From positions 1 to 16,980 of the forward strand of contig CAXTKQ010000083.1 of NCBI GenBank assembly GCA_964244955.1: a stretch of 16,980 bases of DNA, written 5' to 3'. The DNA comes from Mucilaginibacter_A sp964244955 (GTDB lineage: Bacteria; Bacteroidota; Bacteroidia; Sphingobacteriales; Sphingobacteriaceae). The position numbers and the translations under genes are program-made. Shown one piece after another: positions 1 through 7,437 of this stretch (its first letter is position 1; each line of letters starts with the position of its first letter). Under the pieces are notes generated by a model, which ran no database searches, was not told where the DNA came from, and was given only the letters and a program-made list of their open reading frames with translations.

Positions 1-234
1 CATCCCGACGCGTTAAATTGTCCGCCTCATCGCAGCCGGAAATCGCTTGCTTTGTATTATTACACCAACGGACGCCCAAAAAGCGAACTGAACCCAAAAG
101 CACATGCCACGCTTTTTGTTGACCGTGCCGGCGTTAAAGGCGACACGGAAAAAGAACCTTTGACTTTTCGGGAAATTGTGGTTGACTTTGTCCCGCCGAT
201 TTTGTTAAGGGCGGTAAAAAAGATCGTGAGGTAA
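1..234 (+). CDS. 2OG-Fe(II) oxygenase, C-terminal fragment
   Basis: This frame is open from the first base and stops at 232-234, so only the last 77 codons are present. The visible residues run HPDALNCPP...RKSLALYYYTNGRP. That pattern matches the end of the double-stranded beta-helix in prolyl-4-hydroxylase-like 2OG-Fe(II) oxygenases, where a distal iron-binding His is followed about 12-14 residues later by the Arg/Lys that binds the 2-oxoglutarate carboxylate, in an RKSLALYYY-type strand. The first codon, a His, could be that ligand, but the other iron ligands lie outside the window. The basic tail ends VKKIVR. The family hydroxylates proteins or small molecules using O2 and 2-oxoglutarate; the substrate cannot be told. 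A TTG at 52 is open in this frame but is not the real start. The family call is fairly secure for so short a piece. Confidence 0.65.
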   Translation, partial: HPDALNCPPHRSRKSLALYYYTNGRPKSELNPKAHATLFVDRAGVKGDTEKEPLTFREIVVDFVPPILLRAVKKIVR

Positions 235-400
235 GTTTTAGGGTTTTTCAGGATTTCTTTCTAGGCATCCGGGTTTTTTCCGTACGTATCAAATACTTCT
301 TTTACTTATGTTTTTTTTATGTTGAAGACAAACGTAAATTTTGTTTTTATATCTAATTAAAACAATCGGTTTCATTTAAAACTTACACCAATTTTTTGCC

Positions 401-414
401 GATAAAAGAAGCAT
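401..414 (+). repeat. Dispersed repeat, single unit 1
   Basis: GATAAAAGAAGCAT, preceded by ACACCAATTTTTTGCC. The same leader-plus-core layout recurs at 12091-12124 and, with ACCAATTTTATGCC, at 15525 and 15669. Similarity stops sharply after GCAT. Confidence 0.8.
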
Positions 415-501
415 TTCCCTTCACAATTAAACCACAATTTTTTACAATTTTCCACACTTAAACTTTAACCTTTTCTTAACAATTTCGTTTAAAAGCAAAC
501 C

Positions 502-509
502 TACATTTG
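502..509 (+). promoter_or_regulatory. Bacteroidota -7 element for the 37-aa ORF
   Basis: TACATTTG is an exact match to the TAnnTTTG -7 element. A weak upstream candidate, TTTCG at 483-487, sits at roughly the right spacing. Transcription would begin around 513-516, almost at the ATG at 517, so the mRNA would be leaderless or nearly so. Confidence 0.5.
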
Positions 510-516
510 CAACACG

Positions 517-630
517 ATGAGTTTGTTAAAACAACATTTAGACAACAACCTAAAAACCAGTACTTATTTCTGGGTTGCGGTTTGTGTTGGCGTGTTGTTT
601 GTGCTGTTGTCTGCGTTTTACCTGGCCTGA
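517..630 (+). CDS. Putative 37-residue single-span membrane protein
   Basis: ATG at 517 opens a 37-codon frame ending in TGA at 628-630. The protein starts MSLLKQHLDNNLKTSTY, a short mixed N-terminus, followed by about 20 hydrophobic residues (FWVAVCVGVLFVLLSAFYLA) that would form one transmembrane helix and end the protein. A strong -7 element lies 8 bp before the ATG. I do not recognise the family. The polar head, single hydrophobic span and well-placed promoter argue for a real small membrane protein. Without homologues it could still be chance or the 5' part of a small RNA. The overlapping longer frame at 507-704 needs a TTG start and gives a less coherent peptide. Confidence 0.45.
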   Translation: MSLLKQHLDNNLKTSTYFWVAVCVGVLFVLLSAFYLA

Positions 631-647
631 TTTTAAGGGCATCAGCC

Positions 648-1151
648 TTAGTGTTGCTGCTGATTGTTGCCATTATTCATTTTAACCGGCCTCAGCAAAG
701 TTGAAAAAGTGAGCGAACCCATTTTCCATTTGCCGTTTTCTTTGATATAAACTTCGGTTACCATAAAAGCATGGGTAACTTCGTTTCCGCCAACTACGGC
801 CAGCAAGTCAATATCGTTTAGCAGGATGGCCGTGTTACCAAAAATATTTACAGAAGCGCCATAAACGGCTGCTTTTTTATACCAGATCATGCCGCCTTTA
901 ATGGTGTTCAGTTCCTGGGTTTTCCCCCAGCTTCCGCCCATGTGCACAAAAACACATTTCTCATCAAACAACCCGTTCAAAGATTCGACGTTTTTGTCGG
1001 CCATCCAGCTCCATTTCGTTTTAGAAAGATCAAGGATTTCCTGTTCTTCTTTTGTTGTGCTTGCAGTTGCCACATTTGGCAATTTAGCCTGGGCTTGTGA
1101 TAACTGCGCACCAGCTATGCAAAGGAACATTACGAGAATCGTTTTTTTCAT
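648..1151 (-). CDS. Secreted DUF4440/NTF2-like protein
   Basis: The 167-residue protein opens with a clear signal peptide (MKKTILVMFLCIAGAQLSQA, cleavage near the AQA), so it is exported. The mature part has the cone-shaped NTF2-like layout of DUF4440/SnoaL-like proteins: an N-terminal helix with WSWMADKNVESLNGLFDE, then FVHMGG and several strands ending in KWKMGSLTFSTLL. Family members bind small hydrophobic ligands or act as non-standard isomerases or hydrolases; no activity can be assigned here. The C-terminal tail GNNQQQH is low complexity. The gene lies downstream of the SDR-TMEM175-NmrA set but is separated from it by repeat pair E1, so it may have its own promoter. A second, divergent DUF4440 protein lies at 4614-5048. 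Confidence 0.8.
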   Translation of the reverse strand: MKKTILVMFLCIAGAQLSQAQAKLPNVATASTTKEEQEILDLSKTKWSWMADKNVESLNGLFDEKCVFVHMGGSWGKTQELNTIKGGMIWYKKAAVYGASVNIFGNTAILLNDIDLLAVVGGNEVTHAFMVTEVYIKENGKWKMGSLTFSTLLRPVKMNNGNNQQQH

Positions 1152-1186
1152 AATTTTAAGGTTTCAATTTATTTAACATCTTTTCA

Positions 1187-1268
1187 ATGCTTCTTTTACC
1201 GCATAAAAATTGTTCTTTTCATAATAGTTTGCAATGGAACGCAGGTTTTATAGTGATAAAAGAAGTAT
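1187..1268. repeat. REPIN-like inverted pair E1 (82 bp)
   Basis: Left end ATGCTTCTTTTACC (1187-1200) faces left; right end GTGATAAAAGAAGTAT (1253-1268) faces right. The interior is AT-rich and unlike the other pairs. It lies between the NmrA-like stop and the DUF4440 start, 35 bp upstream of the latter. Confidence 0.8.
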
Positions 1269-1306
1269 GGATAAAAAATCTTTGACAAGACTTACAATTT
1301 CAATAT

Positions 1307-1882
1307 TTAATCAGGTTTGCTGATTCCAAGATTTTCATTTTTCCACTGCTTAGGGTCCTCAATAATTTTGGCAATAAAAGCAGCAATGCTTTTACGTGAT
1401 ACGGCTGTACCTTTTTCCGGCTCATCCTTACGGGTGGTTTCATAGTCCACTTCATCTGCATTTGTAAACCAATCCGGTCTTAAAATAGTATAATCAAGAT
1501 CAGAGGCTTCAATTATATCTGCTAATTTCCGGTAAGGTTGCAACACCGGTTTTAAAGGTGTTTCATAAATGCCGATTGAACTAATGGCAATAATTCTTTT
1601 TACGCCTGTTTCGTGCATTGCTTTCACAATGTTTTTTGCCATTGCTTCTAAGTTTCCGGCAAGGTTTACATACACAATTTCCTGTCCTTTAATGGCATCT
1701 TTCAGTACCTGATAATCCATCACATCACCTTCAATTACTGTTGTCTTTGAAAGATTATGATTATGCAACCTGTTTTTATTTCTGAGAAACAAGGTAAGAT
1801 AAACGTCTTCCAGTTTCTGTAATTCTCTGATTACATCACCTGCAAGAGAGCCGCTTGCTCCTATTATAATTATCTTCTTCAT
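1307..1882 (-). CDS. NAD(P)H-binding NmrA-like/atypical SDR protein
   Basis: The 191-residue protein begins MKKIIIIGASGSLAGDVI, a Rossmann beta-alpha-beta with the glycine motif GASGSLAG at residues 8-15, as in the NAD(P)-binding PF13460/NmrA-like group. Later features are a VYVNLAG strand, IIAISSIGIY, and the substrate-side segment LDYTILRPDWFTN, typical of atypical SDRs that sense or reduce quinones and carbonyls. The usual YxxxK pair is not evident, so it may be a redox sensor rather than a classic reductase. It is cytoplasmic. The start is only 5 bp after the stop of the TMEM175-like gene, which implies cotranscription. Length is normal for the YwnB-like subgroup. Confidence 0.8.
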   Translation of the reverse strand: MKKIIIIGASGSLAGDVIRELQKLEDVYLTLFLRNKNRLHNHNLSKTTVIEGDVMDYQVLKDAIKGQEIVYVNLAGNLEAMAKNIVKAMHETGVKRIIAISSIGIYETPLKPVLQPYRKLADIIEASDLDYTILRPDWFTNADEVDYETTRKDEPEKGTAVSRKSIAAFIAKIIEDPKQWKNENLGISKPD

Positions 1883-1887
1883 TGTAA

Positions 1888-2466
1888 TTACTTTTTATGA
1901 TTGCTCTTAATACGGTGATTGGGCAAAAACCACATTAAAGCTGTTAATGTTATCAGTACGAAAGCAACTTTAGGAAAACCTACAAATGCAATAATTGCCG
2001 ATACAATATTGAGAGAAAGCGTTACGTAACTTTTCCCGTGCCCTTTATATTTTTTTGCAAGGTCAGAATTAGCACCATGTAACCTACAAAGTCCGTTTAT
2101 TAAAAGAATGTTGGAAGCAGGCACCAGGATTAAGGTGATAGCATACACCGTAACAGGCACACTTGCAAACGAATTTTCTCCCATCGAAGCTGTGGCAAAT
2201 GGAATAAGCGAAAGCCAAAAAAGCGTAAGCATATTTAGCCAAAGAACTTTGTTATCTACTTTTGTAACGGTTTGAAATAAATGATGGTGGCTACTCCAAT
2301 ACAATCCAACAAAAACAAAACTTAAAGCATAACTAAGAAATATCGGGTAGGCATCCAGATAAGATTTCCAGGTTGGGTTGTGAGGGATTTTTAGATCCAA
2401 AACCATGATGGTAATGATAATGGCAATCACTCCATCAGAAAAGGCTTCTAATCTGTTTTTGTCCAT
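1888..2466 (-). CDS. TMEM175-family (DUF1211) membrane channel
   Basis: The 192-residue protein starts MDKNRLEAFSDGVIAIIIT. The FSD motif in TM1 (residues 9-11), within the R-x-E-A-F-S-D-G-V-x-A-I-x-x-T-I context, is the signature of bacterial TMEM175/DUF1211 proteins. About six hydrophobic spans follow, including YPIFLSYALSFVFVGLYW and MLTLFWLSLIPFA. Characterised bacterial members are K+-permeable channels of the inner membrane that work as tetramers of single six-helix subunits. The gene lies 28 bp after the SDR stop and 5 bp before the NmrA-like start, so the three probably form one transcript. Why a channel sits with oxidoreductases is unclear. Ion selectivity is not tested by the sequence. 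Confidence 0.85.
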   Translation of the reverse strand: MDKNRLEAFSDGVIAIIITIMVLDLKIPHNPTWKSYLDAYPIFLSYALSFVFVGLYWSSHHHLFQTVTKVDNKVLWLNMLTLFWLSLIPFATASMGENSFASVPVTVYAITLILVPASNILLINGLCRLHGANSDLAKKYKGHGKSYVTLSLNIVSAIIAFVGFPKVAFVLITLTALMWFLPNHRIKSNHKK

Positions 2467-2494
2467 ATTACTTCTTTTTAAGATGCCTGATTAA

Positions 2495-3319
2495 TTACGA
2501 AGCCAGTTCGCCAAACCAATAAGCAGCCGTTACGCCGCCATCCATCAAAAAATCGCTGCCCGTAATAAATCCTCCGTCAGGACCCATTAGCAGTGCGCCT
2601 ACGGTTCCCACTTCATCCGGAGTTCCGGCCCGGCCTGCGGCAGATACTTCTATCATCCGGCGATAACCTGCGCCTCGTGGCCCTTTCAACTCATCATTGG
2701 CAAGCGGTGTAATGATGATTCCGGGACTTATGGTGTTTACCCTTGCGCCTCGTTTGCCCCAACGAACTGCCTCTGCCATTACCCGCAAAGAATTACCACG
2801 TTTGGAAAGTTGATAGGCATGAAGCGAGTCCTTCACCTGATCAGGCTGAAGCATTGGAAGTTTCAGCAAACCTTCAACCGGCGTTGTTGCCAGGGCTTTG
2901 TTTTGTGCAACGGAAAGCGGAGGAAGCCGATGCCCGGATTGAGAAGCGATAACAACACAAGAGCCACCGGAAGCGATGACATTGCCGAATTCTTCCAGCA
3001 CCAACGCAGTTCCGTACAGGTCAACTTTAAGAATTGTTTCCGGCGAGGCTTGCGAAGGAGAAACGCCAGCAGCATGGATAACGCCAAAAACTTCACCAAT
3101 TGAAGTTGCTTTTTGAACAAGAGCATGGACAGAATCGCGAGATGACACATCAACAGTAGAAGTAGTTACCTTAAAACCGGCATCGCTTAGTGTTTTTGCA
3201 GCAGCATCTGCGTTTTCTTGGCGCAAATCTGCCAACAAGACTTGTTTACCGGCACTAACACGCCTTGCAATCGCTTGCCCGATTGACCCAGCCCCTATTA
3301 CAACAATCACATTTGCCAT
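2495..3319 (-). CDS. SDR-family oxidoreductase
   Basis: A 274-residue short-chain dehydrogenase/reductase. The cofactor loop is GAGSIGQ (residues 9-15), a variant of TGxxxGxG. The acidic residue D31 at the end of beta-2 suggests NAD(H) rather than NADP(H). The HAAG strand is at 82-85, the serine region IASQSGH at 124-130, and the catalytic pair is Y169-xxx-K173 in YQLSKRG, followed by RVNTISPGIIITPL. A loop of about 25 residues between the Ser and the Tyr is longer than usual. The C-terminal GGFITGSDFLMDGG is typical. It is a cytoplasmic NAD-dependent alcohol/carbonyl oxidoreductase; the substrate is unknown. It is the first gene of the SDR-TMEM175-NmrA set, with repeat pair E2 upstream. Confidence 0.9.
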   Translation of the reverse strand: MANVIVVIGAGSIGQAIARRVSAGKQVLLADLRQENADAAAKTLSDAGFKVTTSTVDVSSRDSVHALVQKATSIGEVFGVIHAAGVSPSQASPETILKVDLYGTALVLEEFGNVIASGGSCVVIASQSGHRLPPLSVAQNKALATTPVEGLLKLPMLQPDQVKDSLHAYQLSKRGNSLRVMAEAVRWGKRGARVNTISPGIIITPLANDELKGPRGAGYRRMIEVSAAGRAGTPDEVGTVGALLMGPDGGFITGSDFLMDGGVTAAYWFGELAS

Positions 3320-3336
3320 AGTTTTTCTTTTTAAAA

Positions 3337-3363
3337 TTTTGAATTGTTTAAAACCTGTTTAAA
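3337..3363 (-). promoter_or_regulatory. Leader sequence shared with 5052-5086
   Basis: On the plus strand, TTTTGAATTGTTTAAAA (3337-3353) is followed directly by CCTGTTTAAA. The same 17-mer (5052-5068) and the same 10-mer (5077-5086) lie before the DUF4440 gene at 5048, separated there by 8 bp. The block lies between the start codon and the repeat pair in both places, so it would be in the 5' leader or promoter region. Confidence 0.5.
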
Positions 3364-3384
3364 TCTTTATCATAAAAAATGATC

Positions 3385-3480
3385 ATGCTTCTTTTATCAC
3401 TATAAATTCTGTTTATGTATTTAAGGCGATTTTAAAAGCATGAAAAATTGTTGATGATTTTTAGGTGATAAAAGAAGCAT
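3385..3480. repeat. REPIN-like inverted pair E2 (96 bp)
   Basis: Left end ATGCTTCTTTTATCAC and right end GTGATAAAAGAAGCAT are exact inverted repeats of 16 bp, the best-matched pair of the set. It lies 65 bp upstream of the SDR start. Confidence 0.85.
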
Positions 3481-3536
3481 TGTAGATTTTTTATTGATAG
3501 CGGAAGGTTGTGTTCAATATCCACATTAACGAATGC

Positions 3537-4520
3537 TTATTTACCGACCCTTTTTTGCAGATGTTCAGGATATCGTGCTCCTTGTACCGGTATAGCTGAA
3601 AACGCTGCATCAATCTCGTTAATGTCTTTTGCAGTCAAATCAACTTCAACTGAACCAAGGTTTTCTTCCAACCGGTGCAACTTTGTAGTGCCCGGAATAG
3701 GAACAATCCATGGCTTTTGTGCCAATAGCCAGGCAAGTGCAATTTGTGCCGGTGTTGCGCTTTTTTGTTTTGCGATCTCTCCCAGCAAATCAACTAATTT
3801 TTGGTTGGCTTTCCGGTTTTCTTCATTAAAACGGGGAACGGTGTTCCGAAAATCAGTTTTATCAAAGGTTGTGTTCTCGTCAATTTTTCCCGTTAGAAAA
3901 CCTTTTCCAAGCGGACTGAACGGTACAAAGCCGATACCTAATTCTTCCAGTGTTGGCAAAATTTCTTGTTCCGGTTCGCGCCACCAAAGCGAGTATTCAC
4001 TTTGTAATGCAGCAACCGGCTGTACTGCATGTGCTTTGCGGATAGATTGTACGCCGGCTTCCGACAAACCGAAATGCTTTACTTTTCCCTCCCGGATTAA
4101 ATCCTTAACTGTTCCGGCTACGTCTTCCATGGGAACGTTTGGATCTACGCGGTGCTGATAAAACAAGTCAATCACATCTGTCCGCAAACGTTTAAGTGCC
4201 GCTTCTGCAACCGCCCTAATGTTTTCGGGCCGGCTATCCATGCCTAAAGCTGTTTTGCCTTCTTTAAAACCGAATTTTGTTGCAATTACAACTTCGTTTC
4301 GAAACGGTTCCAATGCTTGGCCAAGCAGTTCTTCATTCTCAAAAGGCCCGTATGCCTCGGCAGTATCAAAAAAAGTAACACCAAGTTCAAATGCCCTTTG
4401 AATTAATTTGATTGCATCCTGTTTGTTTGCTGCCGGGCCATAACCGTAGCTTAATCCCATACAGCCCAATCCTAATGCGGATACTTCCAGGCCGCTTTTT
4501 CCTAATGTTCTTTTTTGCAT
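3537..4520 (-). CDS. Aldo/keto reductase (first of two close paralogues)
   Basis: A 327-residue (beta/alpha)8 NADPH-dependent aldo/keto reductase starting MQKRTLGKSGLEVSALG. The catalytic tetrad is visible: D52 and Y57 in FFDTAEAYGPF, K82 in VIATKFGF, and H123 in FYQHRVDP. The C-terminal IVPIPGTTKLHRLEENLG segment is the usual cofactor 2'-phosphate loop. An in-frame ATG at 4559 would add 13 residues, but the paralogue at 5287-6264 begins at the position equivalent to 4520, so I chose 4520. The family reduces aldehydes, ketones or pyridoxal; the substrate is not predictable. It follows the DUF4440 gene (stop at 4614) by 93 bp and may share its transcript. Confidence 0.9.
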   Translation of the reverse strand: MQKRTLGKSGLEVSALGLGCMGLSYGYGPAANKQDAIKLIQRAFELGVTFFDTAEAYGPFENEELLGQALEPFRNEVVIATKFGFKEGKTALGMDSRPENIRAVAEAALKRLRTDVIDLFYQHRVDPNVPMEDVAGTVKDLIREGKVKHFGLSEAGVQSIRKAHAVQPVAALQSEYSLWWREPEQEILPTLEELGIGFVPFSPLGKGFLTGKIDENTTFDKTDFRNTVPRFNEENRKANQKLVDLLGEIAKQKSATPAQIALAWLLAQKPWIVPIPGTTKLHRLEENLGSVEVDLTAKDINEIDAAFSAIPVQGARYPEHLQKRVGK

Positions 4521-4613
4521 GGTAAAATGTTTTAAGTTGTTAATTGATGTTAAAACCATTTACTAATAATCTGATAATTGAATTAAGAATATTATGCTTG
4601 TTCAATAAAATCA

Positions 4614-5048
4614 CTAATTCTGCAATGTACTGGCGTGCATTGCCAGTATTTTCCAACTTGCTTTAGGATTAGGCCTTGTAAAGACTTCTATGTAAGAAAG
4701 ATGCAACGTAAGCTTACTTCCAGAGGATCTAACAACAAACTTTCCCTTTCCAACTACTGTAGCTGTATTGTCTACCACAATGGCATTGTCTTGCTCAACA
4801 TCTATACTATCATGTACAAAATTTCCGCTTCTTAATAGTGTAAGGTATTGTTCTTTGGTCTGACTTTTGCCTGCGGCATTGACAACTACAAACTTGTCTG
4901 CGAATATTTTTTCCAAGAGATTAATCTTTTTCTGCATCTCCCAACGAAATATGTTGCCTGATAATTTACGAATCTGAGCCTCTGCCTGCGACTGTCCAAA
5001 TCCATTTAAGGTGAGCAAGAGTGCAACCATTGAAAAAAGTGTTTTCAT
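4614..5048 (-). CDS. Secreted DUF4440/NTF2-like protein
   Basis: A 144-residue protein with a signal peptide (MKTLFSMVALLLTLNGFGQS, probably cut near GFGQ or AEAQ). The mature domain shows the DUF4440 pattern: an N-terminal helix with FRWEMQKKINLLEKIFADKF, then VVVNAAGKSQTKEQYL, strand pairs, and a final SWKILAMHAST. It is a distant paralogue of the protein at 648-1151, with much lower similarity than the two aldo/keto reductases show to each other. Likely periplasmic or surface exposed; ligand and activity are unknown. It is preceded by repeat pair E3 and the leader block shared with the SDR gene. Confidence 0.8.
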   Translation of the reverse strand: MKTLFSMVALLLTLNGFGQSQAEAQIRKLSGNIFRWEMQKKINLLEKIFADKFVVVNAAGKSQTKEQYLTLLRSGNFVHDSIDVEQDNAIVVDNTATVVGKGKFVVRSSGSKLTLHLSYIEVFTRPNPKASWKILAMHASTLQN

Positions 5049-5106
5049 ACGTTTTGAATTGTTTAAAATTTAAGAGCCTGTTTAAAATTTGTTCAATATA
5101 TTTTCT

Positions 5107-5199
5107 ATGCTTCTTTTACCACATAAAAATCATTGCGTCAATGTACTTTTGTACCAAAGCGTCATCCAGAAACAAAATTTATAGGCATAAAAGAAGCAT
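5107..5199. repeat. REPIN-like inverted pair E3 (93 bp)
   Basis: Left end ATGCTTCTTTTACC with CACATAAAAAT inward; right end GGCATAAAAGAAGCAT. It lies 58 bp upstream of the DUF4440 start. The right flank (T-T-T-C-T-A-T-G-A-T, then a T/A run) is shared with pair E4, so similarity extends about 30 bp beyond the unit there. Confidence 0.85.
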
Positions 5200-5286
5200 T
5201 ATAAATTTCTATGATAAAATTTTAAATAAGCTCTAAGATCATTGAAGTCAAATTCTTTTTAATATTAAGAGACAGCCTTTGCTGTG

Positions 5287-6264
5287 TTATTCTTCTGACA
5301 TGGAAAGCAAACCTGCATCAAGCCTTTCCCCTTGTATTTTAATTTTTGACAGCTCACTGTCTATCTCTTTCAAGTCTTCTGCTGAAAGTTTCAAGTCAAC
5401 AGACTTTATATTATCATCTATATAATCCACCTTGTCCATTCCCGGAATAGGAACAATCCATGGCTTTTGTGCCAACAACCACGCCAATGCAACTTGAACC
5501 GGGTTAGCATTTTTCTTGTTAGCAATGTTACGTAGCATATCAACTACAGGCATATTGGCTTTCATTGCTTCTTGTGTAAAGCGGGGGAAATTAGCCCTTA
5601 GGTCAGTTGAAGCGTCAAACTTGGTGTCTGGGGAAATAGTGCCGGTTAAAAAACCTGTTCCTAAAGGCCCCCAGGGAACGAAGCCAATACCAAGCTCCTC
5701 ACAAACAGGCAACACTTCTTTTTCAGGCTCCCTTGTCCAGATAGAATATTGATTTTGTACCGCAGTTACCGGATGAACTGCATTTGCTTTGCGAATAGTA
5801 GCAGCACCTGCTTCAGATAAACCGTAATACCTGATTTTACCTTCACTGATTAAATCTTTAAGCACTCCGGCTACCTCTTCAATAGGCACATTCGGGTCAA
5901 CTCGATGTTGATAATACAGGTCTATGTAATCCGTTTTTAACCTTTTTAGTGATTGTTCAATAACGTTGCGGATATGAGCAGGTTGGCTATTGATTCCCGT
6001 TTCTGAAATCATTCCAAATTTAGTAGCAACAACAACATCTTTACGAAACGGCGCAAGGGCTTCTCCTACCAGTTCTTCATTGGTAAAAGGGCCATAAGCT
6101 TCGGCAGTATCAAAGAAGGTAATGCCACGTTCTGCACCTGCCCGGATAGTTTTAATACCATCATTTATATCGGCAGCCTTGCCTGTCCCGAAACTAAGGT
6201 TCATGCAACCCATACCTAAAGCAGATACTTCCAGTCCGCTTTTTCCTAATTCTCTCTTTTCCAT
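5287..6264 (-). CDS. Aldo/keto reductase (second close paralogue)
   Basis: A 325-residue aldo/keto reductase starting MEKRELGKSGLEVSALGMG, clearly paralogous to the protein at 3537-4520 along its length. Tetrad residues are D52 and Y57 (FFDTAEAYGPF), K82 (VVATKFGM) and H120 (YYQHRVDP). The C-terminal IVPIPGMDKVDYIDDNI replaces the TTKLHRLEEN loop of its sister, so cofactor affinity may differ. It is a cytoplasmic NAD(P)H-dependent carbonyl reductase with unknown substrate. The duplication with an intervening DUF4440 gene suggests local copying followed by divergence. Repeat pair E4 lies 35 bp upstream of the start. Confidence 0.9.
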   Translation of the reverse strand: MEKRELGKSGLEVSALGMGCMNLSFGTGKAADINDGIKTIRAGAERGITFFDTAEAYGPFTNEELVGEALAPFRKDVVVATKFGMISETGINSQPAHIRNVIEQSLKRLKTDYIDLYYQHRVDPNVPIEEVAGVLKDLISEGKIRYYGLSEAGAATIRKANAVHPVTAVQNQYSIWTREPEKEVLPVCEELGIGFVPWGPLGTGFLTGTISPDTKFDASTDLRANFPRFTQEAMKANMPVVDMLRNIANKKNANPVQVALAWLLAQKPWIVPIPGMDKVDYIDDNIKSVDLKLSAEDLKEIDSELSKIKIQGERLDAGLLSMSEE

Positions 6265-6299
6265 GTTTATCTTTTTAATTTTTTATTTGGCTGATTTCA

Positions 6300-6389
6300 A
6301 TGCTTCTTTTACCACCTAAAAGTTGGTGGCTGATTTATTTTTTATCGCTTAAGGTCTAACCATAAAATTTACAGGCATAAAAGAAGCAT
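6300..6389. repeat. REPIN-like inverted pair E4 (90 bp)
   Basis: Left end ATGCTTCTTTTACC, right end GGCATAAAAGAAGCAT. The inverted repeat extends two bases outward on each side (CAATGCTTC / GAAGCATTG). It lies between the stop of the 6423-7274 reductase and the start of the 5287-6264 reductase. Confidence 0.85.
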
Positions 6390-6422
6390 TGCAATTTTCT
6401 ATGATCGGTTTTTAAAATGCGC

Positions 6423-7274
6423 TTAAACTTCCAACTTTCTTTCGCCCAGCCATTTCACCATTTTCGGGTCGCGGTGGTCGAAGAAGCTGCTTGCTTTGGT
6501 GTCCAACGTTCTAATTGCTTCTATATCTGCTGCGCTCAATTCAAAATCGAAAATGTTTAAGTTTTCTTCCATTCGTTCTTTGCGGACTGATTTTGGAATG
6601 GCAACCACGCCTCTTTGTGTAAGCCAGCGCAAAATCACCTGGGCAATGGTTTTATTGTATTTGTTGCCGATGGAAAGCAATGCCTTATTATGGAAAATAT
6701 TATTTTTTCCTTCCGCAAATGGCCCCCAGGATTCTATCTGCACGTTATTCTCTACTAAAAAATCCTGCGATTCGAGTTGCTGATGGAATGGATGCGTTTC
6801 AATTTGATTGACCGCCGGAACAATTTCGTTGTGAACCATTAAATCAACCAGCCTGTCGGGATGGAAGTTGCTTACTCCTATTGCCCTGACTTTTCCTTCT
6901 TTGTACAAATCTTCCATTGCCCGCCACTCGCCATACACATCACCAAACGGCTGGTGGATGAGGTACAAATCCAAATAATCCAATTGCAGCTTTTTCAGTG
7001 AATTTTCGAAAGCTTTTTTTGTGCCTGCATATCCGTCAGCTTGTATCCAAAGTTTGGTGGTGATAAATAATTCTTCCCTTGCCACACCGCTGCTTTTGAT
7101 TGCTTTACCAACCGCTTCTTCATTTTGGTAGGAAGCCGCTGTGTCAATCAAACGATAACCGGTTTCTATCGCATCCAAAACGCTTTTTTCGCATTCTACC
7201 AAATCTGTTACTTGGAAAACGCCAAACCCTAAAATTGGCATTTCTACGCCGTTGTTTAATTTAACCTTTTGCAT
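6423..7274 (-). CDS. Aldo/keto reductase, AKR5/2,5-DKG reductase-like
   Basis: A 283-residue aldo/keto reductase of the shorter type (MQKVKLNNGVEMPILGFGVF). The tetrad is D44 and Y49 in RLIDTAASYQNE, K74 in ITTKLW, and H107 in YLIHQPFGD. GVSNFHPDRL and the C-terminal VVAIPKSVRKERMEENL loop place it with AKR3/AKR5-like enzymes such as 2,5-diketo-gluconate or methylglyoxal reductases. This is a different subfamily from the two paralogues downstream. The substrate is not assignable. It is divergent from the AraC-type regulator at 7438, an arrangement typical of a regulator with its target. Confidence 0.9.
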   Translation of the reverse strand: MQKVKLNNGVEMPILGFGVFQVTDLVECEKSVLDAIETGYRLIDTAASYQNEEAVGKAIKSSGVAREELFITTKLWIQADGYAGTKKAFENSLKKLQLDYLDLYLIHQPFGDVYGEWRAMEDLYKEGKVRAIGVSNFHPDRLVDLMVHNEIVPAVNQIETHPFHQQLESQDFLVENNVQIESWGPFAEGKNNIFHNKALLSIGNKYNKTIAQVILRWLTQRGVVAIPKSVRKERMEENLNIFDFELSAADIEAIRTLDTKASSFFDHRDPKMVKWLGERKLEV

Positions 7275-7399
7275 GTTTTATGTTTTTACAAAAGCAAAGG
7301 TCTGTGCTTTTACCCGGCTAAACCGGATACAGATTACGGATGTTTATACCATTATTACTGATTCGGGATACGACAATGGCCGGAAAATGAATAAAGCAG

Positions 7400-7407
7400 T
7401 ACTTTTG
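7400..7407 (+). promoter_or_regulatory. -7 promoter element for the AraC-type gene
   Basis: TACTTTTG matches TAnnTTTG exactly and lies 31 bp before the ATG at 7438, inside the upstream extension of the reading frame. No convincing -33 TTG is visible. If used, it excludes starts upstream of about 7410. Confidence 0.45.
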
Positions 7408-7437
7408 AACCAGACTAAACAAAGTGCCATGGATAAC

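Larger units (their letters stand above)
235..516. other. AT-rich intergenic stretch
   Basis: After the oxygenase stop there are about 280 bp of AT-rich DNA with T-runs (for example 308-318) and no convincing hairpin terminator. It contains one single copy of the dispersed repeat (401-414) and ends in a -7 promoter element at 502-509 just before the small ORF at 517. I see no other gene in it. Confidence 0.6.

Noticed and set aside
476..704. Two overlapping 65-codon frames on opposite strands
   Set aside because: One needs a TTG start and both overlap the better 37-residue frame or the end of the DUF4440 gene. Their peptides look like shadows.
1187..1268. Inverted pairs as intrinsic terminators
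   Set aside because: The arms are AT-rich and separated by 40-70 bp, with no GC-rich stem or following T-run; they also lie close to start codons.
5021..5236. 71-codon plus-strand frame across pair E3
   Set aside because: AT-rich, Cys/Lys/Ile-rich peptide over the repeat pair and antisense to a signal peptide; not credible.
7252..7437. Longer start for the AraC-type regulator
   Set aside because: It would overlap the divergent reductase start and run through the promoter region; the extra residues show no domain.
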